From positions 1 through 7,401 of the forward strand of contig JAZGDL010000080.1 of assembly GCA_036477795.1 (NCBI GenBank): a stretch of 7,401 nucleotides of DNA, given 5' to 3'. The position numbers were made by a program, and so were the translations under genes. The stretch's first letter is position 1; each line of letters opens with the position of its first letter. The notes below the pieces were generated by a model. The model saw nothing but the letters and a program-made list of their open reading frames with translations, searched no databases and was not told where the DNA came from. The DNA is from JAZGDL01 sp036477795 (GTDB lineage: Bacteria; Planctomycetota; Phycisphaerae; UBA1845). Below, piece by piece: positions 1-6,045 of this stretch.

Positions 1-454
1 CGCGATCCATCAGAGGCCGCAACGCGTCATAATCCGCTGATGTTCCGCCGCGAAACAGAATGTTCGATGTAAATCGGTCGGCCTCGACGTAGAGCAGCGA
101 CCGGGCCAGATCGAGTTCCCATTTCCGCGATCTCTTGTCGTGCGGCCGCTTCTTGATCATCGATTCCAGGATGCGGTTGGCTTCGGCGATGGCCTGGGCC
201 CGCCGCGTCCGGCTCAGCGACGGGTCGGCGTGCTCAGCCAACTTGACGTCGCGGGTGAGCATCAAGGCGGCGAACTCGTCCTTCGGCGGATGCTCACGCA
301 GGTGCAACGCAAGCAGATCGGTCAGGCCGCGCTTCTTGAGGCCGGCGTAGAACTCGGTGGTGTCAAACCGCGTTCCCTCCGGGTATGACTCAGCCGCGGC
401 TTGGACACCGAACCATATACAGGCTGCAAAGGTGATGTGTTTCATCCCGTTCAT
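1..454 (-). CDS. Secreted TPR-like helical-repeat protein (partial, C-terminus off the left edge)
   Basis: The frame is open from the ATG at 454 to the window edge, giving 151 codons with no stop. The N-terminus, MNGMKHITFAACIWFGVQAAAES, reads as a short signal peptide with cleavage near AAA-ES, so the product should be exported. A second in-frame ATG at 445 (MKHIT) gives a more typical signal-peptide start and is equally possible. Neither start has a clear Shine-Dalgarno. The mature part is mostly amphipathic helix, for example the stretches around FYAGLKKRGLTDLLALHL and RAQAIAEANRILESMIKK, as in the TPR-like proteins that accompany ExbB/ExbD in planctomycetes (family recall, not a search). 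It starts 14 nt after the stop of the second exbD, so it is very likely the sixth gene of the operon. A role as a periplasmic scaffold or partner of the motor is inference. Confidence 0.75.
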   Translation of the reverse strand, partial: MNGMKHITFAACIWFGVQAAAESYPEGTRFDTTEFYAGLKKRGLTDLLALHLREHPPKDEFAALMLTRDVKLAEHADPSLSRTRRAQAIAEANRILESMIKKRPHDKRSRKWELDLARSLLYVEADRFTSNILFRGGTSADYDALRPLMDR

Positions 455-468
455 GGGCCGGCGAAACG

Positions 469-969
469 TTATTCCAGTCCGAAGGACACGTGCCTGGACC
501 CCGCGCGCACCGCTGCGTTCCAGCACCCCACTATATGATCCCATTTCACGTCGATGCCGGCCTTGATGACCACCGGCGTCTGCTCATCGAACCCCGGACT
601 CTCCTGCACCTTTTTCAGGAACGTAGCCAACTCATTGAAGGTCGTCGGCTGATCGATGAAATTCTCGACGGTGATGGAATAATCCGTGGGGCCCGGTCCC
701 GTTTCCACCAGGCGTACAAAAATGGGCGAAATCGGCAGGGCCACTTCGTCAGCCGGCGAACCCTGCCGCGGTAGCTGCGCCGACAACAGCCCTTCCGCCC
801 GCCTGAAGGTCGTTGTTGTGATGAAAAAGATCAACAGCAGAAAAACCACGTCGACCATCGGTGCCAGGTTCAAGGTCAGCGCGGTCAGCTCGCGCGGAGC
901 GCGTTTTCGTCGAGGCCGAAAGTGAACAACCGCCGGACGACCTCTGGGCTGGGCCACCTGCGACGTCAC
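469..969 (-). CDS. exbD: ExbD/TolR-family biopolymer transport protein (second copy)
   Basis: This 166-aa protein has the ExbD/TolR layout: a basic cytoplasmic N-terminus (residues 1-30, including RPRRKRAPR), one membrane helix at about 34-52, and a periplasmic domain. The helix carries the family signature NLAPMVDVVFLLLIFF, with the proton-pathway aspartate at D40, equivalent to E. coli ExbD D25. ExbD dimers sit inside an ExbB pentamer and take part in proton-driven force generation (established for the family). The start is GTG at 969, whose bases overlap the stop of the upstream exbD as GTGA, a 4-nt overlap that suggests translational coupling. The N-terminus is longer than in the first copy, and the periplasmic part differs strongly (contains FIDQPTTFNELATFLKKVQ). 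The two subunits are therefore diverged paralogues, not a recent duplication. The symbol is family-level only. Confidence 0.93.
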   Translation of the reverse strand: MTSQVAQPRGRPAVVHFRPRRKRAPRELTALTLNLAPMVDVVFLLLIFFITTTTFRRAEGLLSAQLPRQGSPADEVALPISPIFVRLVETGPGPTDYSITVENFIDQPTTFNELATFLKKVQESPGFDEQTPVVIKAGIDVKWDHIVGCWNAAVRAGSRHVSFGLE

Positions 970-1427
970 GGCTCGATCCCTGTTTCGCCCATGTATGCCA
1001 CGATGTTCATCATTTCGATGCCGGTCTCAGCCACGATTTCCATGACTTCCCGCACGTCACCATAGTGCACGCGACGATCGGCCCGGATGATCACTTTGAC
1101 GTCAGGAACGGCCCGCTTGTGCCACGCCAGCCGTTCGGCGATGGAGTCAAGTGGTTCCGGGCGGTTCGGGCCTATGCTGTAGACAACCGCATCGGCCTGG
1201 GGATCGCCCGGATCGGCACGTTGTATATTGATGATCACGCGGTCGGTGAGCTTCTTGTTCAACGCCTGGCTGTTGTCCGGGGCGGGCAGCTCCATGGGGA
1301 TGAGCTCAGCCGATACGAAGGTGCTCACCAGCACGAAGAAGATGATGAGCAGGAAGACGACGTCGATCATCGGCGCCATGTTGAAGGCCAAAGACGGCTT
1401 GGCACGGTGTTTCATCCAAGTGCGCAT
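966..1427 (-). CDS. exbD: ExbD/TolR-family biopolymer transport protein (first copy)
   Basis: This 153-aa protein has a short basic N-terminus, one membrane helix at about 18-38 with the signature MAPMIDVVFLLIIFF (proton-pathway aspartate D22), and a periplasmic domain ending in IEMMNIVAYMGETGIEP. It contains a typical ExbD peptidoglycan-side fold pattern with VKVIIRADRRVHYGDVREVM at about 110-129. The frame stays open up to 1520, but I place the start at the ATG at 1427. It is 16 nt past the exbB stop and is preceded by GGGAG with a 6-nt spacer, whereas longer versions add an Arg-rich stretch read out of frame from exbB. Its stop overlaps the GTG start of the next exbD by 4 nt. It should form the proton channel complex with the neighbouring ExbB. 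The symbol is family-level only. Confidence 0.93.
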   Translation of the reverse strand: MRTWMKHRAKPSLAFNMAPMIDVVFLLIIFFVLVSTFVSAELIPMELPAPDNSQALNKKLTDRVIINIQRADPGDPQADAVVYSIGPNRPEPLDSIAERLAWHKRAVPDVKVIIRADRRVHYGDVREVMEIVAETGIEMMNIVAYMGETGIEP

Positions 1428-1433
1428 GGACGG

Positions 1434-1438
1434 CTCCC
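1434..1438 (-). promoter_or_regulatory. Ribosome binding site of the first exbD
   Basis: On the minus strand GGGAG lies 6 nt before the ATG at 1427. It lies in the short gap after the exbB stop and decides the start in favour of 1427 over upstream in-frame candidates. Confidence 0.55.
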
Positions 1439-1443
1439 GGGTT

Positions 1444-2190
1444 TCAGCTCTTGTCCTGCGGCGGGTTAGTGCTCGCTCCCGGCTTGAACGGCGAGAGCAA
1501 TCGATCGGTCGCCAAGGCACACTCCGCGGTCAGCAGATCGATGCGGTTGCGAAACAGGGCGAAAACGCTCAGGGCCGGGATGGCCACCAGCAATCCCCAA
1601 AAAGTGGTCACCAGGGCGATGGAAATATCATCGGCGATGCGGGCCGGCTCGGGCATGCCTCCGGCGGCGCGGATCGATGCAAACAGCCGGATCATCCCGT
1701 AGACCGTTCCGAACAGTCCTATCATCGGGCTGATGTTCCCGATCACATTGAGGTATTCGATCTTGTGCATCATGCGCGCCGATCGATCCTCCAGACTCTC
1801 CTCGACCGCCCGTTCCATCGCCTCATAACCGTTCTGCGATTCCATCAAACCGGTATTGACGACGCCGCAAAGCATGCTGGGCTCCTGCGCGGTGAACTCG
1901 ATGGCTCCGGCGTACTCGCGCTTTTGCAGTTGCTCGGATATCTGCTGATACGCGGCGTGCGGCACAAACGTCTCCCGGCGGATCGACATGCAATACTCAA
2001 TGGTCAAAGCCACGGTAGCCACCGAAAGCGGGACCAGCACAAACCAGGTAATCGCGCCGCCCTTGACCAGAAAATGATCGAAGACGCGCATGACCGATCC
2101 GCCGTCCGCATCAACATCCTGGGCCAGCACCGGGCCCGCTGCCAACCACGCCCACAGCACAACGCCAACCAACACAGCTTTGGGAACCAC
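1444..2190 (-). CDS. exbB: MotA/TolQ/ExbB proton channel family protein
   Basis: This 248-aa protein has a cleavable-looking signal peptide (1-23, ending PVLA-QD) and then three membrane helices at about 46-66, 148-170 and 190-213, the ExbB/TolQ topology. The second helix holds the hallmark NISPMIGLFGTVYGMI, with T162 matching E. coli ExbB T148. The third holds TTFWGLLVAIPAL, with T196 matching T181. A cytoplasmic helical stretch lies between helices 1 and 2 (about 70-145). At the position of E. coli E176 this protein has I191, a noteworthy substitution. The start is GTG at 2190, backed by a strong AGGAG 7 nt upstream. The gene lies between the TPR-like gene (63 nt away) and the two exbD genes (16 nt away). 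It should form the pentameric channel that powers the complex from the proton gradient. The symbol is family-level only. Confidence 0.94.
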   Translation of the reverse strand: MVPKAVLVGVVLWAWLAAGPVLAQDVDADGGSVMRVFDHFLVKGGAITWFVLVPLSVATVALTIEYCMSIRRETFVPHAAYQQISEQLQKREYAGAIEFTAQEPSMLCGVVNTGLMESQNGYEAMERAVEESLEDRSARMMHKIEYLNVIGNISPMIGLFGTVYGMIRLFASIRAAGGMPEPARIADDISIALVTTFWGLLVAIPALSVFALFRNRIDLLTAECALATDRLLSPFKPGASTNPPQDKS

Positions 2191-2197
2191 CGGCCCT

Positions 2198-2202
2198 CTC
2201 CT
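2198..2202 (-). promoter_or_regulatory. Ribosome binding site of exbB
   Basis: On the minus strand AGGAG, within AAGAGGAGAGGG, lies 7 nt before the GTG at 2190. It is the best Shine-Dalgarno in the operon and supports the non-ATG start of exbB. Confidence 0.65.
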
Positions 2203-2253
2203 CTTAATGTCCGGAAACCACGTCCGGGCTTACCGGCAAAACGCCTCTGATTC

Positions 2254-3330
2254 TCATCCCGCAGATCTCAACCGTTCCGCGCGGTCCGTCGCCGTCTTGG
2301 CCGCCGCGGGTGTGGCACGTTCGTGATTAACGCATTCATCCAATAGTCGCAACGCCGTGGGCACGCGGCCGGCCCGCTCCTGTACGCCCGCCGCAAGCAG
2401 CAGAGCATCGGGCACAAGTACGTCATCGGGATAGTGGATCACGACGCGCATGGCCGCCCAACCGGCCCGCGTCGCAGTCGCGTCATCCGCCGCCGACTGC
2501 AGCAACGCTTCCGCCTTAACCAGTAGCAGCTCCGGCAGCACCGTCGCGGGGACGTCAGCCAAGTCCTCGTTGATCCGCCGCAACACTTGGCCGGCCTCGC
2601 CGGCCTCCAGCAGCATGCGCAGCGCCTGGCACTTGACTCGAAACACACCTCGCGTAGCCACCGTCGCCGGAATCGGCTGAGGCACCAATTGGCGGGCCAG
2701 TTCCAGCGGGTTATTCGCCTGGCCGCGACGGGCAATGTGAAATCGAAGCATTTCCAGGACGATGCGGGCACTTTGTGACGGCACCTCGTTGATGACGTCG
2801 TTGATGGCCCGCAGCGCCTGCTCCACTCGCCGGGCCTGCGGTGACGGCGCCGCAACCGGCAGCAACTGGGCCGCCAGCATGGGGCCCGCCGTTTCGTCGC
2901 GAACCAGCAACACGAATTGCCGCACCAGCATGTCGATGCGGTCCGCGCCGTCACACGCTTGAATGAGGCGGGCCCGCACCAGTCGCTCCCAGAAATCCGA
3001 GGCCACTCGAAGCGCACGCTCGTAGTGCCCCACCGCGTGCAGGTAATCACCGCTCGCCAGCCGCGACTCGGCCTGGTTCAGATCGCGCAGCGCTGAAACC
3101 GAATCGACGTACAGATGGTCAACCTCGGTGATGGAAACGTAACGAAGCTCCCCTGCCGGGGCACGATACACGATTCTGCCGCCTTCGAGATCGACGATGC
3201 GGATGCGCTGGAGCGAGACTGCGCCGTGCACGATCTCGTCGGCGGGCAGCGGACACGCCACGGAAAGAGCAAGGCATACCCATGCCACCGAGGCGGCCGG
3301 CAGGTCAGAAAATCTCGTCTTCGGAGACAA
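2254..3330 (-). CDS. Secreted TPR-like repeat protein with N-terminal beta domain
   Basis: This frame is not a shadow: it encodes an exported protein in three parts. With the TTG at 3330 as start (358 aa) the N-terminus MSPKTRFSDLPAASVAWVC is a proper signal peptide with basic residues, a hydrophobic core, and cleavage after PLPA (residue 30). Residues 31-77 (around RIRIVDLEGGRIVYRAP and LRYVSITEVDHLYVD) look like a small beta-rich domain. From about residue 82 the protein is helical, with a TPR-like motif at 85-115 (NQAESRLASGDYLHAVGHYERAL), and it stays helical to the end. The start is uncertain. An ATG at 3384 would add 18 residues read out of frame from the VWA gene. A CTG at 3303 or GTG at 3288 would give shorter, less basic signal peptides. 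The gene overlaps the VWA gene by 26 nt with my start. A periplasmic scaffold role in the ExbB/ExbD complex is inference. Confidence 0.8.
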   Translation of the reverse strand: MSPKTRFSDLPAASVAWVCLALSVACPLPADEIVHGAVSLQRIRIVDLEGGRIVYRAPAGELRYVSITEVDHLYVDSVSALRDLNQAESRLASGDYLHAVGHYERALRVASDFWERLVRARLIQACDGADRIDMLVRQFVLLVRDETAGPMLAAQLLPVAAPSPQARRVEQALRAINDVINEVPSQSARIVLEMLRFHIARRGQANNPLELARQLVPQPIPATVATRGVFRVKCQALRMLLEAGEAGQVLRRINEDLADVPATVLPELLLVKAEALLQSAADDATATRAGWAAMRVVIHYPDDVLVPDALLLAAGVQERAGRVPTALRLLDECVNHERATPAAAKTATDRAERLRSAG

Positions 3331-4285
3331 AACGATACTCGCCGTTGTGTTCACGGGCGATGCGTTCCAGCACCGCAGCGCCATGCTGGTTGACGTACGC
3401 GATGGTGAAGATGCGCACCTTCTTATGGCGATTCATCCTGTCGAGCATGGTGAGCGTACTGCGGGCATGCTCTTGGAACTCGCCGTCCGTCAGAAAGTAG
3501 ATCAAATCGGGCTCGACGGCAAACGCCCGGCGAAGGGCCGGTCTGGGGTCGGTGTTGCCCGCGGGCGTAATGGTGCTGAAGAACTGATAGGCGGCCCGCT
3601 TGTGGGACCGGACGGCGCTGACCAGCCGGCGCGGCGGCTTCTCCAGCGGCTGGCCTGAATTGAAGAAGATCACATGAAAACGTTGCGAACGGCGCAGGCC
3701 GCCGATTGATTCCTTGAGCTCCCGCACCACTCCGGCGAACGTGGTCAGCATCGATCCCGACCGATCCACGACGTAAACGATTCTTCTGGCGCCGCGGGCC
3801 TGGCTGCCCAATCCGAAGAAATCCGGCCCCCCTCCGCGGAACGGTATGCTGAAATCACCCGTTTCAGCATCACCTCCAGCCGTGCCGATACCGAGTATCT
3901 CCAATTGATCGACGCGTTTCGGTGACAGGGTCTCCATCGGCTGAAACCGGTCCGGCTCGAATTGGAGCCGTTCCAGTTCGGTGACCTGCTTTGCCGGTTC
4001 CGCGTCGGGCCAGGGGCTGATGCTGGCGCTGGTTTGTTGGACGGGGCTGACCAGTTCAGCCACCGGAGCAGGCCCTTCGGCGGGGCTCCACGCCAACTCC
4101 GCGAGCCAGGGAATCGCGTACATGCCCAGGAACACCACGGCGTGGTAAAGAACGGACAGGATCCACGCCGTCAGCACCGCCCCACCCGCCAATCGTCCGA
4201 CACCGACCAGGGCAGGTTTGCCCGGGGCTGGTGGCGTTGGGCTGTTGGGCGGCGGGGAGGTCGTTGTGTGCGGCGACTCTGTCAT
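3305..4285 (-). CDS. Membrane-anchored VWA-domain protein with TonB-like N-terminus
   Basis: This 326-aa protein has four parts. Residues 1-24 are a Pro/Thr/Ser-rich cytoplasmic head. A single membrane helix spans about 33-60. A Pro/Ala/Glu-rich linker runs from about 61 to 165. A von Willebrand factor A domain fills 167-326. The VWA metal site (MIDAS) looks intact: D174, S176 and S178 in DRSGSM, T245 in GNTDPRP, and D267 in LTDGEF. Basic residues before the helix and acidic ones after it predict N-in topology with a periplasmic VWA domain. The helix contains S44-V-L-Y-H48, the same S-x3-H spacing as the TonB transmembrane segment that couples to ExbB/ExbD. It is the first gene of the operon, its ATG at 4285 is about 65 nt after a predicted promoter, and no Shine-Dalgarno is visible. 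VWA domains typically bind protein ligands through a divalent metal; the ligand here is unknown. Confidence 0.92.
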   Translation of the reverse strand: MTESPHTTTSPPPNSPTPPAPGKPALVGVGRLAGGAVLTAWILSVLYHAVVFLGMYAIPWLAELAWSPAEGPAPVAELVSPVQQTSASISPWPDAEPAKQVTELERLQFEPDRFQPMETLSPKRVDQLEILGIGTAGGDAETGDFSIPFRGGGPDFFGLGSQARGARRIVYVVDRSGSMLTTFAGVVRELKESIGGLRRSQRFHVIFFNSGQPLEKPPRRLVSAVRSHKRAAYQFFSTITPAGNTDPRPALRRAFAVEPDLIYFLTDGEFQEHARSTLTMLDRMNRHKKVRIFTIAYVNQHGAAVLERIAREHNGEYRFVSEDEIF

Positions 4286-4356
4286 AGGGCAGGGCAGGGG
4301 AACAGCATTTCAATGTCCGACCACGTCCCGGCAGGCCGGTGTGGTGCATGCAAGTT

Positions 4357-4385
4357 AGTGTATGAGTCCAAATCGAGGCGGTCAA
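4357..4385 (-). promoter_or_regulatory. Predicted sigma70-type promoter of the VWA-ExbB-ExbD operon
   Basis: On the minus strand TTGACC (4385-4380) and TACACT (4362-4357) are separated by exactly 17 nt. They match the -35 and -10 consensus at 5 of 6 and 4 of 6 positions. Transcription would start near 4350 and leave a leader of about 65 nt before the ATG at 4285. It is the only convincing promoter I see for the operon. Confidence 0.55.
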
Positions 4386-4450
4386 TCTGCGCGTGCCCTC
4401 GCGGGGGCCCCTCTTCGCCCCGGGCGGACAATTGCACTCAACCCCCCGAA

Positions 4451-4476
4451 GTGGCTTGCCGTTTGGCAGACGCCAC
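4451..4476 (+). repeat. Stem-loop overlapping the leader or promoter of the 438-aa gene
   Basis: GTGGC at 4451-4455 pairs with GCCAC at 4472-4476. Inside, TGCC at 4457-4460 pairs with GGCA at 4465-4468 around a GTTT loop, leaving a small bulge. It overlaps the -35 and spacer of a weak candidate promoter, so it could be an operator or, in a longer transcript, a leader hairpin. It may also be chance in GC-rich DNA. Confidence 0.3.
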
Positions 4477-4484
4477 CGTAGCAT
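4456..4484 (+). promoter_or_regulatory. Weak candidate promoter for the 438-aa protein gene
   Basis: TTGCCG (4456-4461) and TAGCAT (4479-4484) are separated by 17 nt and each match the sigma70 consensus at 4 of 6 positions. The start codon lies 34 nt further on. The match is modest and could be chance. Another sigma factor may be used instead. Confidence 0.28.
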
Positions 4485-4507
4485 CAAACCGCCGGATCAC
4501 GCAGTTC

Positions 4508-4512
4508 GGGAG
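4508..4512 (+). promoter_or_regulatory. Ribosome binding site deciding the start at 4519
   Basis: GGGAG lies 6 nt before the ATG at 4519. The frame is open back to 4393, but the upstream ATG has no such site. This motif selects 4519. Confidence 0.55.
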
Positions 4513-4518
4513 ATACCC

Positions 4519-5835
4519 ATGGAGCCACGCCGGCTCACGGTTTCGACAAGTCGTTCCATAATCGTCCGAGCCGCGGGATTCATCCCGCGCGCCCGCCGAA
4601 AAGTCATCTCGCGCGGTCGCCGAAACAGTGGTTTTCAAACCGTTTGCGGTTTTCTTCTGTCTGTCATTGTGGCTGCTTCATGGACACCGGCGGCCCCGGG
4701 CGCCGATGAAAGCCCGCACCCGCCCACCATCCACCTCAGTACCGGCATCTTCCCCGCCGAGGTCGCCGACGAACAGGCTTACACCATGTGGCTGGCGGAT
4801 CGCGCCCAACAATTGATGGAAGCAGCCGGCACTGCTGAAGAATCGAAACAGAGAATTAAACTGCGGCTGGCGGCAATCAACTGGGTGCTGGCATCGCAGT
4901 GCGAGCCACCGATGTCGCGCCGGCTACAGCACATCGGCACACCGCACGATCGTGAACTGGTGAAGGAGCTGACGCGTCAGGGACTCAAAGAACTGGAAGT
5001 GGTGCGCGCCGAATTGGAGCGATTCACGGCGCCACTGGAACATGATCAGGATGCCGCCGACGGGTTCGAGTCATCCATTGAATTGCTGGCCAGTTTCGCC
5101 GAAGCGTTGCACGCCTGCGTAACGCAGGCGAGCGAACCGGACGCGGGCACAATCTACCGTAAAGCGGCCCTCAAGCTCTCCGTGTATCTGGAAGACGATC
5201 GGCGGCAGGTAGCTGCGGCGGCCAGACTCTGGCAGGGCGTTCTGTACGGAAAGGCGGAGCGGATTGACCGGTCCCTGCGGCTGTTGCCGTTGCCCTCGGA
5301 GCCTACGGGCCATCACGCGTTGCGCTATGACTTCTTCGCTCGACTGCTGCGCTGCCGGCACCTGGCCCGCCGGCAGGCCTTCGCAGCGGCCTGGAGCCTG
5401 CTGCTGACACTCGAAGAGCGTTCACAAGAGTGGTTCGTCACGCTGCGCTCACGTTCCGAGGCCGGAAGGGCCACCGCGCTCGCCAGGCTCGAGTTATGCA
5501 CCGGGTGGTCCAATCATCGCGAGGGCCCATCGCGGCAAGCCACCAAAGCCTGGTGTGACGAACTGACCGCACAGATGCGCGACACTTACCTGCCGCCCGA
5601 CGGCGAACATTCGGTCACCCGATTAGCCGCTGCCGCACCGACGATTATGGAGATTCCTGATCTCGACGCAGCGGCCGACACCTCGACAGGCCAAGTACCG
5701 GATACCTCCACCGAGCCCCAGCCCACCCCCGAAGTCGGCGCGAAGCCCGAAGACCAATCAGCGCCGCAAGAGGGTTCGCAGAACGGGGATGCCGCGGAGC
5801 AAGCGCCGCAGCCGACCGACGAGCCGCCGCAGTGA
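4519..5835 (+). CDS. Hypothetical exported helical protein with acidic/proline-rich tail
   Basis: I do not recognise this 438-aa family. The N-terminus (1-36) is unusually basic and carries 11 Arg/Lys residues. A hydrophobic segment follows at about 38-55 (VCGFLLSVIVAASW), then a likely cleavage site near APGA-DE (residue 62), so export or membrane anchoring is expected. Residues 70-375 are almost entirely predicted helix (for example AYTMWLADRAQQLMEAAGTA at 87-106), resembling TPR-like solenoids but without clean repeats that I can assign. The last 55 residues are low-complexity and disordered, rich in Pro, Glu, Asp, Gln and Thr, with two DTST copies. No catalytic motif is visible. The start at 4519 rests on a GGGAG motif 6 nt upstream. 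The gene is divergent from the VWA operon, so shared control or function is possible but not shown. It ends just before the nested hairpin element. Confidence 0.8.
   Translation: MEPRRLTVSTSRSIIVRAAGFIPRARRKVISRGRRNSGFQTVCGFLLSVIVAASWTPAAPGADESPHPPTIHLSTGIFPAEVADEQAYTMWLADRAQQLMEAAGTAEESKQRIKLRLAAINWVLASQCEPPMSRRLQHIGTPHDRELVKELTRQGLKELEVVRAELERFTAPLEHDQDAADGFESSIELLASFAEALHACVTQASEPDAGTIYRKAALKLSVYLEDDRRQVAAAARLWQGVLYGKAERIDRSLRLLPLPSEPTGHHALRYDFFARLLRCRHLARRQAFAAAWSLLLTLEERSQEWFVTLRSRSEAGRATALARLELCTGWSNHREGPSRQATKAWCDELTAQMRDTYLPPDGEHSVTRLAAAAPTIMEIPDLDAAADTSTGQVPDTSTEPQPTPEVGAKPEDQSAPQEGSQNGDAAEQAPQPTDEPPQ
4572..4589. repeat. 18-bp palindrome inside the N-terminal coding region
   Basis: CGCGGGAT and ATCCCGCG flank a 2-nt TC centre. 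The palindrome lies in codons of the Arg-rich N-terminus of the 438-aa protein. Its sequence is reminiscent of GC-rich palindromic repeats scattered in planctomycete genomes (recall only). It could instead be a binding site or coincidence. Confidence 0.45.
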
Positions 5836-5920
5836 GTGACTGAACCACAAGATTGCCCGCTTGCCAAGTGTCGATGCTCATCAGGGTCTGTCGATTTAGC
5901 CCGAGGGGCTCCCCAATGTA

Positions 5921-5943
5921 GCGCCACCCCTTGTGGGTGGCGC
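5921..5943. repeat. Hairpin 1 of the nested element
   Basis: GCGCCACCC and GGGTGGCGC form a perfect 9-bp stem around loop CTTGT. It is the exact inverted copy of hairpin 4. Confidence 0.85.
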
Positions 5944-5965
5944 AGAGCGAGGGTGCGTCGGGTGC

Positions 5966-5988
5966 CACGGGCGGCTTGTCCGCCCGTG
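5966..5988. repeat. Hairpin 2 of the nested element
   Basis: CACGGGCGG and CCGCCCGTG form a perfect 9-bp stem around loop CTTGT. The stem sequence differs from hairpin 1 while stem length and loop are identical. A T5 run begins 9 nt after the stem (5998-6002), too far for a canonical intrinsic terminator. Confidence 0.85.
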
Positions 5989-6014
5989 TCGGCGCTGTTT
6001 TTGCGTTTGGCGAG

Positions 6015-6037
6015 CACTGGCAGACAAGCTGCCCGTG
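6015..6037. repeat. Hairpin 3 of the nested element
   Basis: CACTGGCAG and CTGCCCGTG pair at 8 of 9 positions (T6018 opposite C6034) around loop ACAAG, the complement of CTTGT. It is a diverged inverted copy of hairpin 2. Confidence 0.8.
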
Positions 6038-6045
6038 GCACACCC

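Noticed and set aside
861..1469. 202-codon plus-strand open frame
   Set aside because: Antisense to the two exbD genes; His/Asp-rich composition and no recognisable domain.
2211..2227. Small CCGGA/TCCGG hairpin between the TPR-like gene and exbB
   Set aside because: Only 5 bp of stem with a 7-nt loop and no T-run; expected by chance in GC-rich DNA.
1228..2250. 340-codon open frame on the plus strand, antisense to exbB and exbD
   Set aside because: The opposite strand encodes clear ExbB and ExbD proteins with all hallmark motifs. The plus-strand product is rich in His, Arg and Gln with no domain, a typical GC-rich shadow frame.
2439..3050. 203-codon minus-strand open frame in another frame of the TPR-like gene
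   Set aside because: Product is dominated by Arg, Cys, Trp and Ser, a frame-shifted reading of the real coding sequence.
2254..3330. Lipoprotein signal (lipobox) at C26 of the TPR-like protein
   Set aside because: The residues before the cysteine (SVA) lack the usual Leu at -3, and a standard signal peptidase I site (PLPA-DE) follows immediately.
469..4285. Zorya-type defence system, Tol-Pal or flagellar stator
   Set aside because: ExbB/ExbD-like proteins are present, but there is no OmpA-like peptidoglycan-binding domain, no helicase or nuclease, and no TolA, TolB or Pal. The ExbD proteins lack a MotB-type C-terminus.
4056..4487. 143-codon minus-strand open frame crossing the VWA gene start
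   Set aside because: It overlaps the VWA N-terminus out of frame and runs through the promoter region; composition is not protein-like.
5966..6002. Intrinsic terminator for the 438-aa gene
   Set aside because: The hairpin is strong, but the T5 run starts 9 nt after the stem, not directly at its base. Termination here is possible but not supported as a canonical site.
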